Part shown: positions 7,587 through 14,432 of the stretch, in pieces
Layout of the letters: every line of letters begins with the position of its first letter
Position numbering within the stretch: the first letter of the stretch is position 1
Source: Reyranella sp.
Lineage (GTDB): Bacteria; Pseudomonadota; Alphaproteobacteria; Reyranellales; Reyranellaceae
Reading direction: 5' to 3'
Assembly: GCA_016780605.1 (NCBI GenBank)
Contig: JADHLS010000017.1
Location: 1 to 18,152 of the forward strand
DNA: 18,152 bases
Made by a program: the position numbers and the translations under genes
The notes under the pieces: model-generated
Seen by the model: the letters and a program-made list of their open reading frames with translations, nothing else
Databases searched by the model: none
Told to the model about the DNA's origin: nothing

Positions 7587-8456
7587 CTACTCGGCCGCCT
7601 TCGCCACCGTCGGCTTGTAGAGCACCGGCTCCGCGTACTTCCGGTCGTGCGTCAGGGACGGCACCATCTTTCGCGCCTCGGCGATCTTGGCCATGTCGAT
7701 CTCGGCGATGACGAAGCCGGCCTTCTCCCCGCCTGCATCGGCCAGCACCTCGCCCCACGGCGCCACGGCGATCGAGTGGCCGTAGGTCTTGCGATTCGAG
7801 CCCTTGTGCGTGCCGACCTGCGCCGGCGCGAACACGAAACAGCCCGTCTCGATGGCGCGCGCGCGCATCAGCGTATGCCAGTGCGCCTGCCCGGTCGGCA
7901 CGGTGAACGACGACGGGATCGACAGCATCACTGCACCGGCATGCGCCAAGTCACGATAGAGATAGGGGAAGCGCAAGTCGTAGCAGATGGTCATGCCGAG
8001 CACGCCCCACGGCGTTTCCGCCAGCACCGACCGCTCGCCCGGCCTGAAGGTCGAGGATTCGCGATAGCTCTCGCCACCCGCCAGCTGGACGTCGAACATG
8101 TGGATCTTGTCGTAGCTCGCGACGATGCCGCCCGCCGAATCGATCAGGTAGGAGCGGTTGCGGATCTGCTCCTCGCCCGGCACGCGGACATGGATCGAGC
8201 CCAGCAGGAACCATGCGCCGGTCTCGCGCGCACTGGCGCGCGCCGCCGCCAGCATGGCGTGGGTCTCCTCGGTCTCGGCCTTCGCCAGGGTCTCGGTGCG
8301 GTTGGCGCCGATCAGGCCGGTATTCTCCGGCGTCATGATGAAGTCGGCGCCGGCGTCACGGGCCAGCCGCGCCTGTTCGCGCACGAAGGCCACGTTCTCG
8401 GCCATCTCGTTGCTGACATTGGTCTGGATCAGACCGGCTTTGAACGCGCTGGTCAT
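7587..8456 (-). CDS. carbon-nitrogen hydrolase, NIT1-like (probable deaminated-glutathione amidase)
   Basis: This 289-aa nitrilase-superfamily amidase has the full Glu-Lys-Cys triad: Glu44 in MTPENTG, Lys117 in YDKIHMFD and Cys158 in TICYDLRFPYL. The spacing and the stretches FDVQLAGGESYRES and HWHTLMRARAIE are those of the NIT1 branch, whose characterised members hydrolyse deaminated glutathione, a toxic transaminase by-product. That activity is inferred from the branch and from the glutaredoxin gene directly upstream; another small omega-amide is possible. The ATG at 8456 is preceded by GAGGG, which overlaps the grxC stop (8-bp gap), so the two are probably translationally coupled. Its stop touches the convergent methyltransferase stop with no space for a terminator. 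Confidence 0.9.
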   Translation of the reverse strand: MTSAFKAGLIQTNVSNEMAENVAFVREQARLARDAGADFIMTPENTGLIGANRTETLAKAETEETHAMLAAARASARETGAWFLLGSIHVRVPGEEQIRNRSYLIDSAGGIVASYDKIHMFDVQLAGGESYRESSTFRPGERSVLAETPWGVLGMTICYDLRFPYLYRDLAHAGAVMLSIPSSFTVPTGQAHWHTLMRARAIETGCFVFAPAQVGTHKGSNRKTYGHSIAVAPWGEVLADAGGEKAGFVIAEIDMAKIAEARKMVPSLTHDRKYAEPVLYKPTVAKAAE

Positions 8457-8464
8457 GGCCGCCC

Positions 8465-8725
8465 TCAGCCCGGCTGGGCCAGCAGGGGATCGAGCTTGCC
8501 CGCCCTCTCAAGGGCCGAGAGCTCATCGGAACCGCCGATATGCTGGCCGTTGATGAAGATCTGCGGCACCGTCGTGCGCTTGGACCGCTCGCGCATCTCG
8601 GCACGCTTGGCGGCATCCTCCATCACGTCCATTTCCTCGTACGCCGCGCCCTTGGCATCGAGCAGCCCCTTGGCCCGCGCGCAGTAGCCGCAGAACGGCG
8701 TCGTGTAGATCTCGACCTTGGCCAT
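8465..8725 (-). CDS. grxC: glutaredoxin 3
   Basis: This 86-aa dithiol glutaredoxin reduces disulfides and glutathione mixed disulfides with GSH in the cytoplasm. It shows IYTTPFCGYC (active-site Cys12 and Cys15), the cis-proline loop TVPQIFING and the GSH-binding GGSDEL. The active site is CGYC rather than the commoner CPYC, which still has both cysteines and usually only shifts the redox potential. The ATG at 8725 has AAGGGG upstream. It lies 19 bp after comF and 8 bp before the nitrilase gene, in one compact minus-strand unit. Confidence 0.93.
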   Translation of the reverse strand: MAKVEIYTTPFCGYCARAKGLLDAKGAAYEEMDVMEDAAKRAEMRERSKRTTVPQIFINGQHIGGSDELSALERAGKLDPLLAQPG

Positions 8726-8744
8726 GGAAAACCCCTTTGGCGAA

Positions 8745-9509
8745 CTATACCGCCGGGCGGACGACCCGCGCCAGCGTCAGCACGTCAACGTGGGTCGCAC
8801 CGCCGCGCTGCAGAACACGCACACAGGCCTCGATCGTGGCACCAGTTGTCAGGACATCGTCGATCAGGAGCACAGATTTTCCACGCACCAGGGCCGCGCG
8901 GCGCGGATGCAGATCGAAAGCCTGGCGGACATTATCGTGGCGCTCCTTGGCGCCGAGACCACTCTGCGAGCCGGTCCAGCGCCGCCGGCGCAGCAGGTCG
9001 GGGACCAATTGCCCGCGCGAGGGACCTGCCGCGGCGACCGCGACTCGCGCCAGGAGCTGGGCCTGGTTGTAGCGGCGCGTGAACAGACGGCGCCAATGAA
9101 GCGGCACGGGAGTCACGAGGTCGGCATCGGCCAGCAGCTCGGCACCGGCCCGCGCCATCCAGCGGCCGCAGGCGCGGGCGATATCGGTGCGATCGCCGTG
9201 CTTGAAGGGCAGCACCAGATGCCGGCTGCGCTCGTCATAGACCAGGGCAGCGCGCGCCCGCCGATAACGCGGCAGACGAACCGAGCAGGCGCCGCATAGT
9301 GCATCGGGGCCGATCGGACGGGCAAAAGGATGAGCGCATCGCACGCAATACGGTGGGGCGATGAAGGCAAAGCGCTGCCAGCACGCCGCGCACAGCGCGC
9401 CCGGCGCCTCGACGATCTCGTTGCAGCCAAGACAGAGCGGCGGCAACACCGCATCCAGCACAACACGACCCGCAGACAAGCAGAACCGGCCCAAGCCAGT
9501 GGACAACAT
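8745..9509 (-). CDS. comF: ComF family phosphoribosyltransferase-like protein
   Basis: The 254-aa protein has the ComF layout: an N-terminal double zinc-ribbon with paired cysteines (26/29, 40/43, 55/58, 72/75), then a type I phosphoribosyltransferase fold ending in the PRPP-binding loop VLLIDDVLTTGAT (213-225). VPLHWRRLFTRRYNQAQLLA is the conserved middle segment. ComF is needed for DNA uptake in competent bacteria; in most alphaproteobacteria its substrate is unknown and no other competence gene is in this window. The ATG at 9509 fits the family N terminus, but there is no Shine-Dalgarno. Instead the bases upstream (GGCCCAATGAC, minus strand) are complementary to a triple repeat further upstream. 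It heads the comF-grxC-nitrilase run. Confidence 0.9.
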   Translation of the reverse strand: MLSTGLGRFCLSAGRVVLDAVLPPLCLGCNEIVEAPGALCAACWQRFAFIAPPYCVRCAHPFARPIGPDALCGACSVRLPRYRRARAALVYDERSRHLVLPFKHGDRTDIARACGRWMARAGAELLADADLVTPVPLHWRRLFTRRYNQAQLLARVAVAAAGPSRGQLVPDLLRRRRWTGSQSGLGAKERHDNVRQAFDLHPRRAALVRGKSVLLIDDVLTTGATIEACVRVLQRGGATHVDVLTLARVVRPAV

Positions 9510-9512
9510 GGC

Positions 9513-9584
9513 GTCATTGGGCCGGCCAAATGCGCCGACAGGATGGCGGGGCCCAATGACGGGCCCAATGACGGGCCCAATGAC
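9513..9584. repeat. three 12-bp tandem repeats plus one inverted copy upstream of comF
   Basis: GGGCCCAATGAC occurs three times in perfect tandem (9549-9560, 9561-9572, 9573-9584). An inverted partial copy, GTCATTGGGCC, lies at 9513-9523, three bases from the comF start codon. Each unit also holds a GGGCCC palindrome. ATGGCGGGGCC flanks the array on both sides (9543-9553 and 9593-9603). In a comF mRNA any of the three copies could pair with the segment directly before the AUG. On the plus strand the repeats are in frame with the methyltransferase downstream and would encode GPND units if translation began at ATG 9543. Confidence 0.85.
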
Positions 9585-9638
9585 GGGGATCCATGGCGGG
9601 GCCTACCGGCCCCAGCCCTTTCGCCCTACATACAGAGT

Positions 9639-10553
9639 GTGACGGGTCTCGACCCTCTTCTGGTTTTCGACCGCGCCGTGCTGCGCCGCCGACGCGAGCG
9701 CGCAGCCCGTGATTGGCAGACCCGCGCCTTCCTCAAACGCGAGATCGCAGGCCGCCTGGTCGAGCGTCTCGACGATGTCCGCCGCAGCTTTGCTTGCGCG
9801 CTGGACCTTGGCTCGCACGGCGATGAGATCGCGACAGCGCTGGGCGAGCGCAACACCGTCGGCTGGCTGGCGCGCGCCGATCTCGGCCATGGTTTCGCGC
9901 GCCTCGCCCGAGGCCCCGCCCTCGTCGCCGATGAGGAGTTCCTGCCCTTCGCTGCCGGCAGCTTCGACCTGGTCGTGAGCGCGATGGACCTGCACTGGGT
10001 CAACGATCTGCCCGGCACGCTGATCCAGATCCGCCGCATCCTCCGACCCGACGGCCTGCTGCTGGCGGCCATGCTGGGCGGCGCCACGCTGTGGCAGCTG
10101 AGACAGGCGCTGGCGGCAGCCGAAAGCGAGGTCGAGGGCGGCTTGAGCCCACGTGTCTCGCCCTTCGCTGACCTGCGCGACGCGGCGGGCCTGCTGCAAC
10201 GCGCGGGCTTCGCCCTGCCCGTGGCCGACAGCGAGACGATCGACGTGGAATACGACAATGCGCTGGCGCTGATGCGCGATCTCGGCGCCATGGGCGAGAG
10301 CAATCTCGTGGTCGAGCGCCGACGCGGCCTCGGCGGCCGCTCGACGCTCTTGCGCGCGGCCGAGATCTACGGCGAGCGCTTCGCCCTGCCGTCGGGCCGC
10401 GTCGCGGCGAGCTTCGAGGTCCTCTTCCTGCACGGCTGGGCGCCGCACGACTCCCAGCCCAAGCCGCTCAGGCCAGGCAGCGCCGCGCACAGGCTGGCCG
10501 ATGCGCTCGGCACCGACGAACGAAGTGCCGGCGAGAAAGTGGAGCGAGGCTAG
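9639..10553 (+). CDS. NDUFAF5-like SAM-dependent methyltransferase family protein
   Basis: The protein matches the alphaproteobacterial family related to NDUFAF5 and BioC: LLVFDRAVLRRRRERAA near the N terminus, then SAMDLHWVNDLPGTLIQIRR, LRPDGLLLAAMLGG, SPRVSPFADLRD and LLQRAGFALPVADS. In eukaryotes NDUFAF5 hydroxylates an arginine of a complex I subunit; the bacterial role is unproven. I choose GTG 9639 (304 aa) because the family motif begins about 10 residues later. No Shine-Dalgarno supports it. An in-frame ATG at 9543 would add 32 residues, including three GPND repeats. Motif I reads ALDLGSHGDEIA, lacking the usual GCGxG glycine pattern, so SAM use may be altered. It is divergent from comF, and the next membrane-protein gene starts 3 bp after its stop. 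Confidence 0.85.
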   Translation: MTGLDPLLVFDRAVLRRRRERAARDWQTRAFLKREIAGRLVERLDDVRRSFACALDLGSHGDEIATALGERNTVGWLARADLGHGFARLARGPALVADEEFLPFAAGSFDLVVSAMDLHWVNDLPGTLIQIRRILRPDGLLLAAMLGGATLWQLRQALAAAESEVEGGLSPRVSPFADLRDAAGLLQRAGFALPVADSETIDVEYDNALALMRDLGAMGESNLVVERRRGLGGRSTLLRAAEIYGERFALPSGRVAASFEVLFLHGWAPHDSQPKPLRPGSAAHRLADALGTDERSAGEKVERG

Positions 10554-10556
10554 ACC

Positions 10557-11378
10557 GTGCCGCCTGCGAAATTGTCATTCAGCGACGTGCTGACGGAGAG
10601 CTTCGGCTTCTTCTTCGCCAACATCCGCCTGTTCTTCCATCTGGTCACCATCCCTTGGATCATGTCGATCGTGATCCGCGTTGTCGGCGGCCTGGCGGAC
10701 GTCGAATCGGCCATCGCCCTACTGGTCGAGAAGGCGATCGACGCCGTGCCGACGGTGATGTTCGTGGTGGCGTGGCAGCGCGTCGTGCTGCTGGGTCCGA
10801 ACCGGGTGGACCGCCTGCCGGGGCTCGGGTGGTCGCCGCGCGAATCGGCCTATCTTGGCCATCTGCTGAAGGTCGCGGGAATGACCTTCCTGCTGATGGC
10901 CGTGTTCATGATCACCGTGTACCCGATGGATTCAGGCGCGTTCCGTGCCGGCCAGCCGCTCGATCCCGAGACGGCGCGGCGCTACACCCTGGCCGGACCG
11001 CTCGCTTTCGGCTTCATCGTGTCGCTGGTGCTGGCCCTGCGCGTGAGCTTCGGCCTTGCCGCCACCGCGGTCGATGTGCCCTTCTCGCCGCGCCTTTCGT
11101 GGGCGTACAGCCGCGACAATGCCTGGCCCATCATCGGCGCCCTGTTCCTCGCCTATTTCGGCGGCACGCTGGTCACCGCGGTGGCGGCATTGATGGTGAA
11201 CGCCATCATGGCCGGCGTGCTGCGTGCAAACGAGGCAGCGGCCATCGTGACCTGGGCCGTGGCGATCCTCATCGCCTACGGCGCGGTCGCAGTTACTGCC
11301 ACGGTGCAGGCCGTGATCTTCCGCCGCCTGCTCAGTTGGCGCGAAGGTGCAGGCCTGCCCGCGCACGTGGAGTCATAG
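10557..11378 (+). CDS. hypothetical integral membrane protein, about six helices
   Basis: I do not recognise a named family. The 273-aa protein starts at GTG 10557 with a GAGG stretch overlapping the end of the previous gene, so it is probably translationally coupled to the methyltransferase. Hydrophobic segments lie at about 23-45, 52-75, 103-122, 146-168, 190-216 and 226-254. The N terminus (KLSFSDVLTESFGFFFANIR) resembles an amphipathic lead-in seen in many small bacterial inner-membrane proteins of the glycerophosphoryl-diester-phosphodiesterase-membrane-domain or DUF type, but I cannot assign one. There is no signal peptide beyond the first helix and no catalytic motif. Its last 6 bp overlap the 3' end of the convergent mutT gene. 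Confidence 0.8.
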   Translation: MPPAKLSFSDVLTESFGFFFANIRLFFHLVTIPWIMSIVIRVVGGLADVESAIALLVEKAIDAVPTVMFVVAWQRVVLLGPNRVDRLPGLGWSPRESAYLGHLLKVAGMTFLLMAVFMITVYPMDSGAFRAGQPLDPETARRYTLAGPLAFGFIVSLVLALRVSFGLAATAVDVPFSPRLSWAYSRDNAWPIIGALFLAYFGGTLVTAVAALMVNAIMAGVLRANEAAAIVTWAVAILIAYGAVAVTATVQAVIFRRLLSWREGAGLPAHVES

Positions 11379-11825
11379 CAGGTCGCGCAGCAGGCCGATC
11401 AGCGGCAGGTCGGCGGGCGGCATCGGATAGCGCGACAGCTCCTTCGGCGGCACCCACTTCAGCACCTGGCCTTCGTGCGGCTGCGGCGTGCCCTGCCATT
11501 TGCGGCAGGCGAAGACCGGCATCAGCAGATGGAACTCCTCGTAGCCGTGGCTGGCGAAAGCGATCGGCGCAAGGCAGTTCGTCGCCGTTTCGATGCCGAG
11601 CTCCTCGCCGAGCTCACGCACCAGCGCCTGCTCCGGCGTCTCGCCGGGATCGACCTTGCCGCCAGGAAACTCCCAGAGGCCGGCCATCGACTTGCCCTCG
11701 GGCCGCTGGGCGATCAGCACGCGGCCGTCGGTATCGACCAGCGCCACGGCCGCGACCAGCACCAGCGGCCGGTCGCCGAGCGGCGGCGGGCCTCCCGGGC
11801 AGTCCTCGTCGAAGGACACGGTCAA
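11373..11825 (-). CDS. mutT: MutT-type Nudix hydrolase (8-oxo-dGTP diphosphatase)
   Basis: The 150-aa protein carries a complete Nudix box, G56-x5-E62-x7-R70-E-L-x-E74-E75-x-G77, within FPGGKVDPGETPEQ and ALVRELGEELGIE. Context around it (VLIAQRPEGKSMAGLWEFPGG) is that of MutT, which removes oxidised dGTP before it is incorporated; a wider nucleotide range is possible. The frame opens with TTG at 11825, which overlaps the argJ stop by four bases (TTGA), a sign of translational coupling. GTG at 11819 is an alternative start. Downstream it overlaps the convergent membrane-protein gene by 6 bp. Confidence 0.9.
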   Translation of the reverse strand: MTVSFDEDCPGGPPPLGDRPLVLVAAVALVDTDGRVLIAQRPEGKSMAGLWEFPGGKVDPGETPEQALVRELGEELGIETATNCLAPIAFASHGYEEFHLLMPVFACRKWQGTPQPHEGQVLKWVPPKELSRYPMPPADLPLIGLLRDLL

Positions 11826-13060
11826 GAACGATAGCTGCCGTTGATGTCGATGTAGCCGTGCGTCAGATCGCAGGTCCAGACGGTCGCGCGGCCGCGGCCG
11901 ATGCCGAGATCGATGTCGATCACGATGTCGGTGCCCTTGATGTGACGCGCAACCGGCGTCTCATCGTAGTTGGGCACCACCTGACCGCCGTCAGTGATCC
12001 TCACCCCGCCGATCGAGATCCGGAGCTTGTCGCGATCGGCGCGCTCACCCGACTTGCCGACGGCCATGACGATGCGGCCCCAGTTGGCGTCCTCGCCGGC
12101 AATGGCCGTCTTGACCAGCGGCGAATTGGCGACGGCGAGGCCGATCTTGCGCGCCGCACCGTTGGACGACGCGCCGCCGACGTTGATGGTGACGAACTTG
12201 GTAGCACCCTCGCCGTCGCGCGCCAGGAGCTGGGCGAGGTCGATCAGCACCTCGTCGAGCGCGCGCTTGAAGTCGACTAGGACGGGATCGTCGGCCTCCT
12301 CGATGGGAGCGTGGCGGGCGGCACCCGTCGCCACCATGAGAAGCGTGTCGCTGGTCGACGTGTCGCCGTCGACGGTGACGCAATTCAGGGATTTGTCGGC
12401 GGCATCGGTCACCAGTTTCTGCAGCACCGCGCCCGGCACCTTGGCATCGGTGAAGACGAAGGCCAGCATGGTCGCCATGTCGGGCGCGATCATGCCGGAG
12501 CCCTTGAGGAACCCGTTGATGGTGACGGTGCGCTCGCCGATCTTCGCCTGCCGGGTGGCGAGCTTGGGAAAAGTGTCGGTCGTCATGATGGCCGCGGCGG
12601 CCGACGACCAGCCGTCCTCTCGCGCGCCCTTGATCATCGCCGGCACGACGGCGGCGATCTTTTCCCAGTCGAGCGGCTGGCCGATCACGCCGGTCGAGGC
12701 CATGAACACCTCGTTGCGCGGACAGCCCAGTGCCTGTGCGATCGCGCGCGTGCTCTCCTCGACCGCCTTGTCGCCCAGCTTGCCGGTGAAGGCATTGGCA
12801 TTGCCGGCGTTGACGACGATCGCCCGCACCTTGCCGCGCGCCAGGTTCTTGCGGCACCAATCGACGGGCGCCGACGAGCATTTGGAGCGCGTCAGTACGC
12901 CCGCGATCGTGGCGCCGGCCGGCACCACGGCCAGCATGACGTCGTCCCGGTCCTTGTAGCGCACACCCGATGCAGCCGCGGCGAGCTTCACGCCCGCGAT
13001 GCGCGGCAAGGTCGGCGTCGTTTTAGGTGCCAGCGGTGACTGGGCGTGCTTCGCGGCCAT
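11822..13060 (-). CDS. argJ: bifunctional glutamate N-acetyltransferase / amino-acid N-acetyltransferase
   Basis: ArgJ moves the acetyl group from N-acetylornithine to glutamate, closing the cyclic arginine pathway; many members also make acetylglutamate from acetyl-CoA. The 412-aa precursor is expected to cleave itself between Ala196 and Thr197 in GSGMIAPDMATMLAF, leaving Thr197 as catalytic nucleophile. Other family stretches are NAGNANAFTG (84-93), ASTGVIGQPL (121-130), AIMTTDTFPK and the C-terminal DLTHGYIDINGSYRS. Whether it is bifunctional or only transacetylating cannot be read from sequence. ATG 13060 follows a strong GAGGGGAG ribosome-binding stretch. It lies 84 bp after ppiC and overlaps mutT by four bases. 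This neighbourhood beside secA is one I recall from other alphaproteobacteria. Confidence 0.96.
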   Translation of the reverse strand: MAAKHAQSPLAPKTTPTLPRIAGVKLAAAASGVRYKDRDDVMLAVVPAGATIAGVLTRSKCSSAPVDWCRKNLARGKVRAIVVNAGNANAFTGKLGDKAVEESTRAIAQALGCPRNEVFMASTGVIGQPLDWEKIAAVVPAMIKGAREDGWSSAAAAIMTTDTFPKLATRQAKIGERTVTINGFLKGSGMIAPDMATMLAFVFTDAKVPGAVLQKLVTDAADKSLNCVTVDGDTSTSDTLLMVATGAARHAPIEEADDPVLVDFKRALDEVLIDLAQLLARDGEGATKFVTINVGGASSNGAARKIGLAVANSPLVKTAIAGEDANWGRIVMAVGKSGERADRDKLRISIGGVRITDGGQVVPNYDETPVARHIKGTDIVIDIDLGIGRGRATVWTCDLTHGYIDINGSYRS

Positions 13061-13144
13061 CGGACTCCCCTCGCGGCTGGCCGAGCACCGCCCGGCCTCG
13101 CCGAAGGGCGGAGCCTACACCAGAACCGCGCAAAAAAGTGAGTT

Positions 13145-14176
13145 CTACTTGCTTGGAGCGGCGGGAGCGGCCGGCGCCGGAGCGGCAGGCGGGGCGGCCG
13201 GACGGTTGGCGGGCGCCGCCGGCTTGGCCTGCGCCGGATCCGGCTTGCTGCCGTCCATGGCGAACTTCTCGATCTTGGCGCCCGACCGCATCTGGTCGAG
13301 CTGCGCCGTGATCACCTCGCGCGCCATCTCCTCTTTCAGCTGGTCGGCCATCTCCTCGAAGGCCGGCGGCGGCGCCTTGCGGCGGTCCTCGACCTTGATG
13401 ACGTGGTAGCCGAACTGAGTCTTGACCGGGGTCTCGGTCAACTCGCCCTTCTTCAGATTGAAGGCGGCGTCGGCGAACTCCTTCACCATGTCCGACTTCT
13501 TGAACCAGCCGAGGTCGCCGCCTTCGGCGCCCGACGCCTTGTCGGTCGACTTCTCCTTGGCGAGCTTGTCGAAGGCGGCACCCTTCTTGATGTCGGCGAT
13601 CAGCGCCTTGGCCTCGTCCTCGGTCGCTACCAGGATGTGGCGCGCGTGCACCTCCTCCTCGGTCGGCATCGCCTTCAGCCGTTCCTCATAGCGCTTCTGC
13701 AGCTTCTCGGCCGTCACCAGCCGGGCGATCTCGCGCTGGATCCAGAAATCCTGCAGCACCTGATCCTCGACGAAGGCCATGCGCTTCTTGAAGGCGGGAT
13801 CCTCGTTGACCTTGTTCTTCTTGCCTTCCTGAACCACCAGCTTGCTGTCGATGATGCGATCGAGCAGCGCCGGGAACACCGCCTGCAGCGGCATGTTTCG
13901 GTACTGTTGCGGCAGCGATTGCTGGGCGACCTCGAGCTCCGACAGCCGGATCGGCTGGCCGTTCACGATGGCGACCACCGGATCCTTCAGCGGCTGCCCC
14001 GGCTGAGCGGCCTGGGCCGGCGGCTTGGCGGGAGTCGCCGCAGGCGGCTTGGGCGGGGCGGCGCCCGGCGCCTGGCCTTGGGGCGCGGGCGGCTGCTGGG
14101 CGGAAAGCGGAGCCGCGATGACGGCCGCTGCGCAACACAGGACAAACAGGCGCAGAGGGCGCAAGCGATGGCTCAT
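13145..14176 (-). CDS. exported parvulin-type peptidyl-prolyl cis-trans isomerase (PpiC/PrsA/SurA-like)
   Basis: The 343-aa protein begins with a signal peptide (RPLR, then LFVLCCAAAVIAAPLSA, likely cut near residue 26), so it acts in the periplasm. A Pro/Ala-rich spacer (about 28-62) is followed by a SurA-N-like helical region (about 66-165) and one parvulin domain (about 176-264) with HARHILVATEDEA, GGDLGWFKKSDMV and TQFGYHVIKVEDRR. The tail (about 310-343) is again low-complexity Pro/Ala. Two Cys in the signal region do not form a convincing lipobox. Parvulins of this type help fold secreted and outer-membrane proteins, which fits its place divergent from secA. ATG 14176 has GGAG at good spacing. 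Confidence 0.92.
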   Translation of the reverse strand: MSHRLRPLRLFVLCCAAAVIAAPLSAQQPPAPQGQAPGAAPPKPPAATPAKPPAQAAQPGQPLKDPVVAIVNGQPIRLSELEVAQQSLPQQYRNMPLQAVFPALLDRIIDSKLVVQEGKKNKVNEDPAFKKRMAFVEDQVLQDFWIQREIARLVTAEKLQKRYEERLKAMPTEEEVHARHILVATEDEAKALIADIKKGAAFDKLAKEKSTDKASGAEGGDLGWFKKSDMVKEFADAAFNLKKGELTETPVKTQFGYHVIKVEDRRKAPPPAFEEMADQLKEEMAREVITAQLDQMRSGAKIEKFAMDGSKPDPAQAKPAAPANRPAAPPAAPAPAAPAAPSK

Positions 14177-14206
14177 GACAAACTCCGAAACTTGAAGTGC
14201 AACCCG

Positions 14207-14234
14207 TTTACACAGGCCCGCTTTGGACCTGCAA
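14207..14234 (-). promoter_or_regulatory. putative promoter of the ppiC-argJ-mutT unit
   Basis: The minus strand reads TTGCAG (14234-14229), a 16-bp spacer, then TGTAAA (14212-14207), which would give a leader of roughly 25 nt before the ppiC ATG at 14176. The match to sigma70 consensus is moderate and no other evidence supports it. Confidence 0.3.
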
Positions 14235-14347
14235 GCATTCCGCCCCCGGCGGCGGGCTAGATGGCGGTGGATTGCGGCACTTTTTCGTGAGCAGGATGTC
14301 GTTGATGCGGCTTCGACCCGCTGGAGCGGCGGCCATTGGCCGCTGCG

Positions 14348-14376
14348 TTGACACTCAGGGAGCCGGTCTCTATCTC
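14348..14376 (+). promoter_or_regulatory. putative secA promoter
   Basis: TTGACA (14348-14353) is a perfect -35 hexamer, with TATCTC (14371-14376) 17 bp later as a weaker -10. Transcription would start near 14383, about 50 nt before the secA ATG, just ahead of the hairpin at 14387-14406. Confidence 0.45.
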
Positions 14377-14386
14377 TGGCTGGGAC

Positions 14387-14406
14387 GGCGGGCCGCAGTG
14401 CCCGCC
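14387..14406 (+). promoter_or_regulatory. 7-bp hairpin in the secA leader
   Basis: GGCGGGC (14387-14393) and GCCCGCC (14400-14406) form a perfect GC-only stem with a 6-nt loop, ending 26 nt before the secA start and about 13 nt before its GAGG ribosome-binding site. No T-tract follows, so it is not a standard terminator. It would sit at the very 5' end of a transcript from the predicted promoter and could stabilise the mRNA or modulate initiation. Confidence 0.4.
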
Positions 14407-14432
14407 TAAGTCATTAGAATTTCGAGGTTTTC

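Noticed and set aside
9330..9638. Long N-terminal extension of the NDUFAF5-like gene starting at 9330
   Set aside because: It would overlap the first 180 bp of comF, and the extra residues are unlike the family. Only the shorter ATG 9543 option remains as a weak alternative to GTG 9639.
10655..12280. 541-codon plus-strand frame crossing the membrane protein, mutT and argJ
   Set aside because: It spans three well-supported genes out of frame, and its translation is Arg/Ala/Gly low-complexity without motifs.
13061..13144. T6 tract on the minus strand after ppiC as a terminator
   Set aside because: No stable stem precedes the T-run, and argJ follows on the same strand with a strong ribosome-binding site, so read-through is more likely.
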